The translations under genes and the position numbers were made by a program. Of a DNA stretch of 64,000 bases, positions 11,656-22,653 are shown piece by piece; the first letter of the stretch is position 1; every line of letters starts with the position of its first letter. Below the pieces are notes generated by a model that had not been told where the DNA came from, made no database searches, and saw only the letters and a program-made list of their open reading frames with translations. Location of the stretch: NCBI GenBank assembly GCA_963921195.1, contig OY992537.1, forward strand, positions 145,028,275-145,092,274. Reading direction: 5' to 3'. This DNA is from Pegoplata infirma. Its lineage: Eukaryota; Arthropoda; Insecta; Diptera; Anthomyiidae.

Positions 11656-12274
11656 ATATGAATCACTAATGGTGTTTTCTTTTCCTTTTAGGGTATACAT
11701 TTTTAAAATGTTTAACTCACACCTTCAAAAAATTGCATTTTATTTGACTGGAATAGAACTGAATAGAACACAACATACCTCAATACTCTGCCCTGTATTT
11801 TTTAACAGCTGTTATGAGAAAACAACACAGAAAAAGTCAGCTGTTGTATAAGGCAATTTCAACCCCGTGATTTTTTACGGGGTAAAAAGTGCAATTTTTT
11901 TGCACTTTAAAGGGCAGACATTTTTAGAAAAGAACACGATATTCTTTATAAGGGTTGACATTTTTTTAGAAAAGAACACAAAAACATAATTTTTGGGACA
12001 AAATTCAAAAAAAAGGTACATTTTTTGCCAGAAAAGAAAACACCATAATACTGTCGCATTTTAGAACATTTTGTGACAAAAAATGTTGGTCCGAGATTTC
12101 TCCAAAAATTGAATATGTCTCCACTGCCACCTCTTTCTTTATACTCTTTGATATGAATCACTAATACTGTCGCATTTTAGAACACTTTGTGACAAAAAAT
12201 GTTGGTCCGAGATTTGAGATTTCTCCAAAAATTGAATAAGTCTCCACTGCCACCTCTTTCTTTATACTCTTTGC
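11656..12274. repeat. Loop sequence of F with a 116-bp tandem duplication
   Basis: Two near-identical units start at 12049 and 12165 (TACTGTCGCATTTTAGAAC ... CTTTCTTTATACTCTTTG), the second with a small GAGATTT duplication. The phrase ATGAATCACTAAT at 11656 and 12152 suggests the block arose by local duplication. A CCCCGTGATTTTTTACGGGG hairpin lies at about 11864-11883. No gene was seen. Confidence 0.6.
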
Positions 12275-13041
12275 AGCAGGGCCAGAGAACGAAGCCGATC
12301 GGCTCGCAGTCGGCGCATAGCCGCCGCCGACTTTTTTTAAGTAATTGAGCCGCCGCCGGCTTTATGCGGCTATCGCCGCCGGCTTTATCTGGCTTTATGC
12401 GGCTATCTAAGCGAGTAACATTTAGCAAAGTTTTTGTTAGATTTAAGGAAAATCTACCTAAAACTTTAAAAGTAGAGTATGGCCGCTGTTCCAAAAAAAG
12501 TAATTCACATAATGTGAAAATTAAAATTTCCGAATTTTTTTGGTGTTCTAGATTTCACATCCGAATTACTTTTTCGTTTTGTTTCACATAAGTAAAATTT
12601 AGTGAAAGTGAAACGAATGCACTTTTTTCCTTATAATTTTTTAAATTTTAATTATTCGAATTCAACATCGAATGAAAACGTGATCAACAAAACACTAAAC
12701 TTGATTTCATGTGATTCGGAAATTTTCATGTGAATTGAAAAGTTGTGAAAGACAGAACAGAGGCCTATGTATTTAAAGGGAAAGTATTTTTTGCATGTAT
12801 CGAATATATTCAGAGCTTTGAAGAATGAAATCCATTTCGAATGAATTCTCAAAAAAATCTATTCAATTTTCATAGTCTGTGGATGCATTCGATTTCATAA
12901 ATCAACATTGAATGCAGTCCTTAAAATTCATTCGATTGAATGAACCAAAATGAATGCATTCGATTTCTTGTTCATTCGATTTAGAAAAATCGAATGCATT
13001 CGATTTTTTATCATTCCACTGCGAATGCAATCGATTTTTTA

Positions 13042-13609
13042 CACTCAGAAAATTATGTAAGTTACTACATGTTTGTTATTTGTATATTTTACAGTAGTTA
13101 GTTGTTTTCAACTACAAAGTCAGTTGTTTTTGTATGAAAAATATCAAACAACTATTTCTGTTAGTTATTTTAAGTCGTTTTTTTGAACAACTAACAAAAA
13201 AGTACTGTGATGTAGTAACAGTTATTTAAAGTAGTTAATTTTATTTATTTTATCTCTGAAAAGTTTTAAAGTTTTTTTTCCAAAAAAAAAAAAAATTTCG
13301 TTATTTTTATTTTTCACAACTTTTTTTTAAAAAAAAAACTTGGAAAAATTTGGTCTTCAATTTTTTTTTCTGAAAAATGTTTTGAAAAAAAAAATTATAT
13401 ATTGATTTTTTTATTTTTACTACATTTTAGTTGTTTTGACTACAAATGTAAGTAGTTTTTACTACATAAGTCAGTTGTTTTTTGTCAGTTAAAATAACTA
13501 ACATTGTTAGTTGATTTAACTGAAAAAGTAGTTGACCCCAAAACAACTTACAAAGTAGTTATTTTAACTGACATTTTCAGTTGATTTTACTAACATAATT
13601 TTTTAAGTG
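13042..13609. mobile_element. M-family MITE in element R
   Basis: Ends CACTCAGAAAATTATG and CATAATTTTTTAAGTG, with TA on both sides. Nearly the same sequence is present inverted at 48550-49255. Motifs such as GTAGTT and AACTAC recur. Non-coding. Confidence 0.82.
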
Positions 13610-13619
13610 TAAATATATA

Positions 13620-13818
13620 GACCAAAACGGAGCCAAATTTTGGTCCATAGTATCGCCTACTCTCTTTACATACGATGGTCCTAATGGGCTCTAATTTTGA
13701 ATCCAAAAAAATTGGTGTTCCCGAAAATTTTAAAAATGCACATTTTAACTGCCTATACGACAAAAAAAAGTGAAGTGTTAGCGATACTATGGACAAAAAA
13801 ATTGGCTCCGTTTTGCTC
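13620..13818. mobile_element. Short TA-flanked MITE, GACCAAAACGGAGCC ends
   Basis: 199 bp. The inverted ends include GACCAAAACGGAGCC and, further in, TCCATAGTATCGC. TA flanks both sides. It lies 10 bp from the M-family MITE, inside element R. Confidence 0.75.
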
Positions 13819-14326
13819 TATCTTGATTAGTTTTTTAAGTTTTTTATGCAATGAATGAATAAGCCATTCGATTTTTCAAATTGAATGAAAAGAAAATCGA
13901 TTGCATTCGCAAGTGAATGCATTCTATTTTTAAAAGTCGAATGAAAAAAAAACGAATGCATTCGATTTTTGAAAGTTGAATGAAAAATAAAACGAATGCA
14001 TTCGATATTTATAAATCGAATGAGTCTAAAGTGAATTCATTCAATTCGCTAAAATGTGATTGGGGAATGCAATCACTAAATTTTCACTCAGAATGACAAA
14101 TCGAATTAAGGAATGAAGTCCTTCGAAGCTCTGAATATATTGAACATGTCTTTTTTCCAATTTTTTTCAGCTGTAGTCGACTTTAAGCCGCCGCCGGCAG
14201 TTTTTTGTTTAGCCGCCGCCGCCGAAAAAATGTCGGCTTTAGTCGACTTTTAGCCGCCGCCGACTACTTTTTTGCTTAGCCGCCGCCGCCGACAGTTTTA
14301 AGTCGGCTTCGTTCTCTGAGCAGGGC

Positions 14327-14799
14327 ACACTGAAATCTAAAAAACTAAAATTGAAAAAACTAGTCAATTATTTCTAAATTTATACTCACCCAATATATCC
14401 AATGAGAGATTACCACTCCATGTCATCACTTGTCCTGTTTGTGGACTGGCTCGAGTGCCAGTGAAAAATTTACGCAAAAATTATAAATTTGCGTAAACAT
14501 TTGCAATTTCGGCAAAATACATAAGAAAAAAACATTCACTGGAAATTAATACCACATTTGGATTTTAGGGTTACCTTGATATTTTTTTTTCCGATGAATC
14601 CAGCGCTTTACCGGGAAATCTGTCGATTTTTAGTGCTTTTTTTAAGTGTATTTTCATAAAATATTCTAAAACAACTTTTAGCTGAAAACAACTTTAGCTG
14701 AAATATAAGCGATTTCGCTTTTTACTTTAAAGCGATATATCAGTGAAAAATTTAGGTAAAAATTATAAATTTGCGTAAACATTTGCAATTTCGGCAAAA
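14327..14799 (-). repeat. Partial direct duplicate of the F right arm
   Basis: The segment around 14465-14690 repeats, in the same orientation, phrases found at 14740-14800 and 15567-15715 (ATTTGCGTAAACATTTGC; AATCCAGCGCTTTACCGGG). It looks like a truncated extra copy of the inner arm left at the loop boundary. Confidence 0.65.
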
Positions 14800-15690
14800 T
14801 ACATAAGAGAATAATCACAATTGGAGCGGGAAGCGGTTTTCCGCCACTCTCCCCATACATTTTTCCGCGGCGTTTTTCCGTCGAAATAGATTCTACTCTA
14901 TTTTCATGGCGTTTTTTCTCTCTCTCTCATTTTTCCTCTCATTTTATTTTTTGGCGTTGCCGGATTTTAAGCAAAAAAAGTATTGTTTTTCAGTACAGTG
15001 TTGTAAAATATAGTTTTAGTAAATATTTTTTGGCAGATGGAAATAAACAACGAAGCAAAACATGAAAAAAATGCTTGGGAATTGTCAAAAAAAAAATATA
15101 TGGAAAATTATTTAAACAATTGAGTTTGCTGAAAAATTAATAGAAATTGTAAAAAAAAGATGTTTTTATGAATTTTTCAAGTCTTAAAAGATGCAATATG
15201 TAAAATTTGTTTTACCTATTGTGTATTTTATTTTTTATTGTTTTGAATAAATTAATTGTGCTGTTCTATTTAATTATTTTCTTATTTAACTGTTTTATAA
15301 GATTTTGTATCTCGACCTTAATTGAATGAGTTCTTAAATATTAAAAAAAATTTATTGTTTAAATACAAAAAAAATGTTCTTGCCAAAAGTAAAAATTCTA
15401 AATAAAATTAAAATAATTATCACATCACATATACATTTTCAAGTATGTATGTAAAAAATAATGTAGGGAAACCCGCAAACCGCTTGACGCTTAATTTAAA
15501 TTAATCACTCGATTTTTGACGCGTTTTTCTGCTTCCCGCCCCAATTGTAATTAATGTCTAAGAAAAAAACATTCACTGGAAATTAATACCACATTTGGAT
15601 TTTAGGGTTACCTTGGTAGTTTTTTCCGATCAATCCAGCGCTTTACCGGGAAATCTGTCGATTTTTAGTGTTTTTTTAAGTGTATTTTCA
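14800..15690 (-). repeat. Inner right arm of F
   Basis: Inverted copy of 8561-9460, almost base for base, which indicates either recent arm duplication or continuing homogenisation. Confidence 0.8.
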
Positions 15691-17530
15691 TAAAATATTC
15701 TAAAACAACTTTTAGATTTCATCTTCTTTCTCAATAATCCTTCAGTAACTAATTTTGCACGGAAGTTTTATATGTTCCTGGGTCCATTAGCTTTCATTAA
15801 AACTACCGTGCAAATTTGTATTATCTCTAGTTACTTCAGAATAATGCCCGAAAAACAGAAAATGAATTCCCAGACTTTTCATAAAATACTCTAATGTAAC
15901 TTTAAGATTTGATAATTTTTCTCAATAATCCTTCAGTAACTAATTTTGCACGGTAGTTTTATATGTTCCTGGGTCCATTAGCTTTCATTAAAACTACCGT
16001 GCAAATTTGTATTATCTCTAGTTACTTCAGTATAATGCCCGAAAAACAGAAAATGAATTCCCAGACTTTTCATAAAATACTCTAATGTAACTTTTAGATT
16101 TGACCATTTTTCTCCATAATCCTTCAGTAACTAATTTTGCACGGAAGTTTTATATGTTCCTGGGTCCATTAGCTTTCATTTAAACTACCGTGCAAATTTG
16201 TATGCTCTCTTGTTACTTCGGTATAATGCCCGAAAAACAGAAAATGAATTCCCAGACTTTTCATAAAATACTCTAATGTAACTTTAAGATTTGATAATTT
16301 TTCTCAATAATCCTTCAGTAACTAATTTTGCACGGAAGTTTTATATGTTCCTGGGTCCATTAGCTTTCATTAAAACTACCGTGCAAATTTGTATTATCTC
16401 TAGTTACTTCAGTATAATGCCCGAAAAACAGAAAATGAATTCCCAGACTTTTCATAAAATACTCTAATGTAACTTTTAGATTTGACCATTTTTCTCCATA
16501 ATCCTTCAGTAACTAATTTTGCACGGAAGTTTTATATGTTCCTGGGTCCATTAGCTTTCATTTAAACTACCGTGCAAATTTGTATGCTCTCTTGTTACTT
16601 CAGAATAATGCCCGAAAAACAAAAAATGAATTCCCAGACTTTTCATAAAATACTCTAATGTAACCATTTTTCTCCATAATCCTTCAGTAACTAATTTTGC
16701 ACGGAAGTTTTATATGTTCCTGGGTCCATTAGCTTTCATTTAAACTACCGTGCAAATTTGTATGCTCTCTTGTTACTTCAGTATAATGCCCGAAAAACAG
16801 AAAATGAATTCCCAGACTTTTCATAAAATACTCTAATGTAACTTTTAGATTTGATCATTTTTCTCAATAATCCTTCAGTAACTAATTTTGCACGGAAGTT
16901 TTATATGTTCCTGGGTCCATTAGCTTTCATTAAAACTACCGTGCAAATTTGTATTATCTCTAGTTACTTCAGTATAATGCCCGAAAAACAGAAAATTAAT
17001 TCCCAGACTTTTCATAAAATACTCTAATGTAACTTTTAGATTTGACCATTTTTCTCCATAATCCTTCAGTAACTAATTTTGCACGGAAGTTTTATATGTT
17101 CCTGGGTCCATTAGCTTTCATTTAAACTACCGTGCAAATTTGTATGCTCTCTTGTTACTTCAGTATAATGCCCGAAAAACAGAAAATGAATTCCCAGACT
17201 TTTCATAAAATACTCTAATGTAACTTTTAGATTTGACCATTTTTCTCCATAATCCTTCAGTAACTAATTTTGCACGGAAGTTTTATATGTTCCTGTGTCC
17301 ATTAGCTTTCATTAAAACTACCGTGCAAATTTGTATTATCTCTAGTTACTTCAGTATAATGCCCGAAAAACAGAAAATGAATTCCCAGACTTTTCATAAA
17401 ATACTCTAATGTAACTTTTAGATTTGACCATTTTTCTCCATAATCCTTCAGTAACTAATTTTGCACGGAAGTTTTATATGTTCCTGGGTCCATTAGCTTT
17501 CATTAAAACTACCGTGAAAATTTGTACGCC
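15690..17530 (-). repeat. Right-arm 191-bp tandem array of F
   Basis: About nine to ten units, inverted with respect to the left array, showing the same two alternating subtypes. One unit (near 16650) is shortened by loss of about 15 bp. The unique junction at 17530-17830 mirrors 5690-5985. Confidence 0.9.
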
Positions 17531-19429
17531 CTCTAGTTGCTCCTGGATTTCAATCCAATTGATGTGCCCACATAAAAAATCAACTCAATCTTATTTTTTT
17601 TTGTATGCAAAAACTTTTTATTAGACAAAGATATTTTAAATATACATATATATCATCGAAATACATTTTATTTCTTTAAATAAATAAATAAATAAATAAA
17701 TAAATTATAAATAAAATTAATTTTTTAAAATTATTAAACCAGCCGTAAAAAAATCGAGGATAACTTTTCGAGGCTAACTTTTTTCAAGCAAAAAAAAAAA
17801 TCGAGGATAACTTTTCGAGGCTAACTTTTTTTCAAGGATGGGTACCAATTCGATAAAAGTATTGGTATTGGTATTGGTTTTTAAAATTATATTAGTATTG
17901 GTATAGGTATTGGTTTTCATTTTTTGTTGAATTGGTATAGGTTTCGGTATTGGTTTTGAATTATTTAGGTATTGGGTATTGGTATTGGTTTTAGCCTCGA
18001 ATTGGTATCGGTTTTTAATAAGTATTGGTATTTATATTATATCGGTTTTGGTATTTGTATGCAAAAGGTTTTGTCGTTAATATTAATTTATTTAACGTAC
18101 GTCGTCCTTCTGTCCGCCCCACAGTGCACACTGGGGCGTCATGGTAGGTTTTCTGGCCAAAAGTCTCTACAGGTCGTAAATGTTAACCGATCTTTTTGAA
18201 ATTCAGAAATTAAGCCTATATTAAGGTAATTAATAAGTGCCTTGAAAGTTTTTGAAATCGGACCTACAAGGAAACTATTTCAGGGTGGACACTTTATTTT
18301 TAATCAAATTCACAGATGTTATAGATGAATCAAATGAAGAGACACTTGTCTTTTGTTTATGTATTTGAATTAGAGATGGTCTGTGGTCCCGTTATTTGCG
18401 TGACTCAAAAAACCACGTGATTAAGGCGTGAGCGATTTTTATTTAAATCACGTGATTATTGAGCGATTTTCATTTAAATTAAGTGACTATATTAGGGTAG
18501 GTTAACCTAACGTAACCTAGGGTAATATATAAGTGCCTTGAAACTTTTTAGATTCAGACCTACAAGGAAATTTTTTCAAGGGTGGACACTTCATTTTAAT
18601 TAAAATTTACAGATGTTATAGATTAAACAAATGAAGAGACACTTGTCTCTTGTTTATGTATTTGAATTGGAGATGGTCGCTGATCCCGTGATTTGCGTGA
18701 CTCAAAAAAGTGATTTTCATTTAAATCACGTGATGTTGAGTTGAAAAATTCTAAGTGAGTGTCTAGAGAGTGGGTCGAATTTTAGCGTGAAGGATTTTTT
18801 TTTTTGAAAAACCCCTTTAAAAAAAATAAATAAAAAAAAAAATTGTGGAAACCTCATTTTTAAAATCATTGTTGCTTCGGCAACGTGAAAATAAAAACAC
18901 TTTTTAAGAGCACTCTTTGTTTTTTATAATTATTAAATTTGTTTAAAATTTACAAAGTAATTCAATTTTACTTTTTACTAATATAAAACAAAAAACGAGA
19001 GGGGGGTTTAAAATTTAATGTTTTTTACCGCGTCGTATGATGTTTAAAATTCAACTCAATTTACTTAAAAATCTTTTGCTCTATATAGGTATAGAAATTT
19101 ATAAGTTCAGCAAAAGTTTTTGTCTACGTGACTATATAAAAAGGACCGTTACTTTAATATATAAGCAAAGGAAAATAAAGAAGAATGTTTTTGTATAAAA
19201 AATGAGAGTATTGAAAGATAAATAAAAAAAAGTTATAGTTGTAAATGTGTTTGTGCATGTTTGCAAATTTAAGAATATTAATGGGAAGTATCCCAATATT
19301 AATAAATGAATACAAATTAACCATTTAAATGATTAATAAAATTTAAATAAACAATAAATGTTAAGATAATAAAAAAATAAAAATTATTATTAATTCTGAT
19401 GAATTTCGGCGGTAACAATCATCGTTATC

Positions 19430-19810
19430 AAAAGTTCTACGCCTTTTCAAAAAACTGTCTGGGCCAGAATTATCCTTTCTATCCCAACTTTCCAAAAAAT
19501 TTGCCCGCTTGTGTCCGTTTTCAAAAATGGAATTAAAATAAATTTTATAAAAAAATAAAATTTATAAAAAAATTCGATTTTTTTTTTTTTTTTGAAAACT
19601 CCCTTTTAAAAACTCATCGTTATAGAAAGTTCCACGCCCTTTCAAAAAACTGTTTGGACCAGGATTATTCTTTTTATCCATACTTTACAAAAAACTTCCC
19701 CGCTTGTGCCAGTCAACACAAATTGAAATGCCAAAAATTAAAAAAAAAATAAAAAAATTTTTGTGAAAACCCTCTTTTTTAAACTCGTCGTAATCAAAAG
19801 TACCACACTA
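19430..19810. repeat. Diverged ~170-bp tandem repeats in X copy A
   Basis: Three imperfect units carry the phrases ATCGTTATCAAAAGTTC, CTTTCAAAAAACTGT and CCCGCTTGTG. Each is separated by A/T homopolymers. No coding potential. Confidence 0.6.
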
Positions 19811-20969
19811 CTTCAAATCGGTTTTTTGTGTATTCGGGTTTCATTTTATCCAGTATTAATATAGAAATAAATATGTTTGTACTTTTGGAAAAACTTAAAA
19901 ATTGTTAATTCATAAAATTAATTTATTCAATTATAAAATGCTCATTTTAACAACATTAGATTTGTTCATCTCCCTTTCTATTAATATTTTAAACGCAGAC
20001 GAAAAAACGGGAAAAAGGGGCAGGTCAGTCTTAATGGTAGTAAATCAACGAAGATTTTGGCGTCCTAAGTTTTGAATTATGTCGCGGAACATTTTGGAAA
20101 AACTATTCAAAATTGAACAATTTAAAAAAATTTAAATAAAAAAAATCACAAAAAAACAGAATCAAGAACTGTCCATACCCATTTACAAGTTGTACATCCT
20201 TTTGTCTTAATAATGTATAAATTTGTTAGCTTTTTTGATAACGGTATATGGAGATTTAAACATAAATATTTTATTTTTGATTGATCATTCCAAGAGAATG
20301 GCTGTACCTATTTTTACAAAAATTACAGACAATGTGGCATCAAGTCATACTTAATACAATAGAGCATTCACTTTTTCTAATTTTCTAATTTTTTTTTATC
20401 AATTGTAAATAGTTTTTTTTAGGCATTTGTGCCTTTTCATTGGCATTAGTACAAATAATGCCAAAAAATTGCAATAAATGCTAATGCTTTTTTTGGCAGT
20501 GGCATTAGTTCCAACTAATGCCAATGAAAATTCAATGCCAATTAAAAATTCCCATGTATGGGTTAAATTGACCATTGTACAATCGTCAATATTACCCACA
20601 CACGATCAATATAAAAGAAGAAGGAGAAGAAGTGCAAAAATCATAATAAATCTATTTGACAGCATTCATCGCGCGGAGGAAAAATTAAGAAAATCCCTAA
20701 CATTTTTTTATATATTTATATTTTGGAGGGTATAAAAAATAAAAATGCGTAACAAATTACCTAATTTTTATTGGTCAGTTTTTACTCCATTTATGTCCAC
20801 TGTACCAATGCGAGAAGAACTTATTTTTCGCTTCTTTTTTAAATAATAATGATAAAATTAAAGTTAAAGCCAACTAAATCAAAAGTGGTTTACAAAAATA
20901 TATATTTTAAGGCGTTTTAATTTTATCTCTTTTGAGAAAAATTAAAAAAAGGAAATTTTATAAAACTAA

Positions 20970-21099
20970 AGGCCTATTCACACCTGAGGTGAAATCTCGT
21001 TCGAACGAGATTTCGATCATATGGTCTGTATCATTTTATACACAACCAAATGATCGAAATCTCGTTCGAACGAGATTCACCTCAGGTGTGAATTGGGTA
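20970..21099. mobile_element. 130-bp palindromic MITE with CTCGTTCGAACGAG core
   Basis: Almost the entire element is a stem: TTCACACCTGAGGTGAA, then the self-complementary CTCGTTCGAACGAG, in both arms. TAA flanks both ends, consistent with a PIF/Harbinger-type TSD. Confidence 0.72.
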
Positions 21100-22369
21100 T
21101 AAGATTCAATTTTATTTTTCCTTTTTTGGAAAAAGGTACTTTTTTAGTGAAATTAGCACCTGCAGATCTTAAAAATCTTGTCAAAAAAAAATGTTTAATA
21201 TTCCGTTATTCCAGAAAAGCCATATAAATTGCGGTGGATATTTTTTAATTGCAGAAAGATGACACTTAACATTTGTAACAAAATATACCTGAAATTCATC
21301 CTTTCATACATATTTTTTTAAGTGATTGAAATGGGTTATCGTGCAGGGGCCCCTTTTTCGATTTTAGATCTTTTTGTAATTACACGGGCAAATTTTTTTT
21401 CTTATATGGAGTTCACAAGTTGTTTAACAAAACACCAATAACTGAATAAAAACGTAATGGATACAGAACAAATAATTTTTTAAACACGTAGCCCTTAAAC
21501 TCTCAAAAATAGCAAGTGTGAACCGCACATTATGCATTCTTAAATTCTTTTACAATATGACTGTGCCTCTAATAAAACAAACAAAATTTTTTTTTCTGGA
21601 TTCTGGTGTTGTGACACATAATTTTGTAAAGACTGCTTGGTTAAAATTTTGGGATTTCCAAAAAAGGACATTAGTATTTTTTTTACAACGCAAAGAACAG
21701 TGCAGTGACATTCAATATATGTGCATCACATATTAATAATGTTTGCAAAAGAAAAAAATTCATTACAGAAAAGGTCTAAATTTTTTAAGATATACTTTTA
21801 TTAGGGGTCATAAAAATCACGTAACGTGACAAAAATATTTGTTTTATGTTTTTATGGCTTTTAAAATTCAAGTAGCTAAATCCGTTTTGTTATATGACTT
21901 TGCATGCAAACGATTACTGATCGATGTAACATCTTTTGTAAACATCTGTAGCAATTCGTTAGTCAGGTAAAATCTAGTAATGTGATGGAAAGAAAATGTT
22001 TGACGTCACAATTAAAACAAACGAAAATAAGAATACAAAAAAACCGAAACAAAACCGATACGAAAGTAGAAAAAAATGAATTGGTATTGGTTTTTTATTG
22101 GTATTGGTTTTGAAGAATAAAAGTATTGGTTTTTAATTGGTATTGGTAGTGGGGAATCAGTATTGGTTTTTTATCGGTATTGGTATCGCACAAATAAAGG
22201 TATTGGTTTTTAATTGGTATTGGTTTTCAATTTGAATTGGTATTAACGGGTATTGGTATCGAAAAGGTATTGGTACCCATCATTGCTTTTTTTTAAAAAG
22301 AAAATTTTTTCACGTTGCCAAAAATCGAGGATAACTTTTCGAGGATAACGGAGCGCACGTTGTGGAAGA

Positions 22370-22491
22370 GTTGTAAATAGATTCCGCTAAAACGATCTAT
22401 TTCTAAAATGAACTCGACTGGATGTGGGGAGTCATTGCGGAGTAAAACGAGGACTGTACTTCAAAGGAAACTTTCCTTTAGAATCGCTATA
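22370..22491 (-). pseudogene. Element P pol remnant between F and Q
   Basis: When element Q is discounted, the minus-strand frame of the BEL/Pao pol (25288 onward) continues into this piece for about 20 codons before a TGA. It shows P's coding region was split by Q. Too short and decayed to assign a domain. Confidence 0.5.
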
Positions 22492-22653
22492 ATATGGATT
22501 AGAGTATTCAAAACCGAAACCGAAAACCGGTTAACCGGTTTTTTAATTTTAAGAAACTCGACCGGTTTCGAATAGTTTTGAATTTCGAATATTCGAGAAA
22601 CCGGGTTTTCTGTGTCGGTTAACCGGTTTTTATACAAAGTTATAATATAATGA

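Larger units (their letters stand above)
12283..14318. mobile_element. hAT-like element R with GCCGCCGCC subterminal arrays
   Basis: Inverted ends CAGAGAACGAAGCCGA and complement; exact 8-bp TSD AGCAGGGC (12275-12282 and 14319-14326). Arrays of GCCGCCGCCGAC/GGC lie inside both ends, on the same strand at both, and stand out sharply against the AT-rich context. The inner flanks reiterate the palindrome CGAATGCATTCG. It contains two nested MITEs. No transposase was seen. Confidence 0.85.
17833..22285 (+). mobile_element. hAT-like element X, copy A
   Basis: Termini CAAGGATGGGTACCAAT and (complement) CAATGATGGGTACCAAT; 8-bp TSD CTTTTTTT (17825-17832 and 22286-22293). GGTATTGG-type arrays at 17850-18060 and 22080-22275 read on the same strand at both ends. 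The body has direct repeats of about 270 bp (near 18200-18770), each carrying CACGTGATTTAAAT-like palindromes. About 2 kb at 18835-20969 is absent from copy B. It sits in the right arm of F, close to F's terminus. No transposase frame was seen. Confidence 0.87.
5627..22360. mobile_element. Foldback (FB-like) element F, 16.7 kb
   Basis: Inverted ends (ATGTGCGCTCCG left, ACGTGCGCTCCG when the right end is complemented) are followed at both ends by reiterated TTATCCTCGA / CTTTTCGAGG. An exact 9-bp TSD TGTGGAAGA lies at 5618-5626 and 22361-22369. Long inverted arms (about 5627-9460 and 14800-22360) contain tandem 191-bp units. The loop (9461-14799) is packed with other elements. A 9-bp TSD and tandem-repeat arms resemble Drosophila FB, but a Mutator-like origin also gives 9-bp TSDs. 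No transposase was seen. Confidence 0.82.

Noticed and set aside
5628..17830. The F inverted arms as an assembly artefact
   Set aside because: Arms differ at scattered bases, in unit number and in insertions, and the element has its own TSD; an artefact would give identical arms.
17833..22285. X as an LTR element or satellite because of GGTATTGG arrays
   Set aside because: The ends are inverted, with 8-bp TSDs in three copies; the arrays are subterminal features of a DNA transposon.
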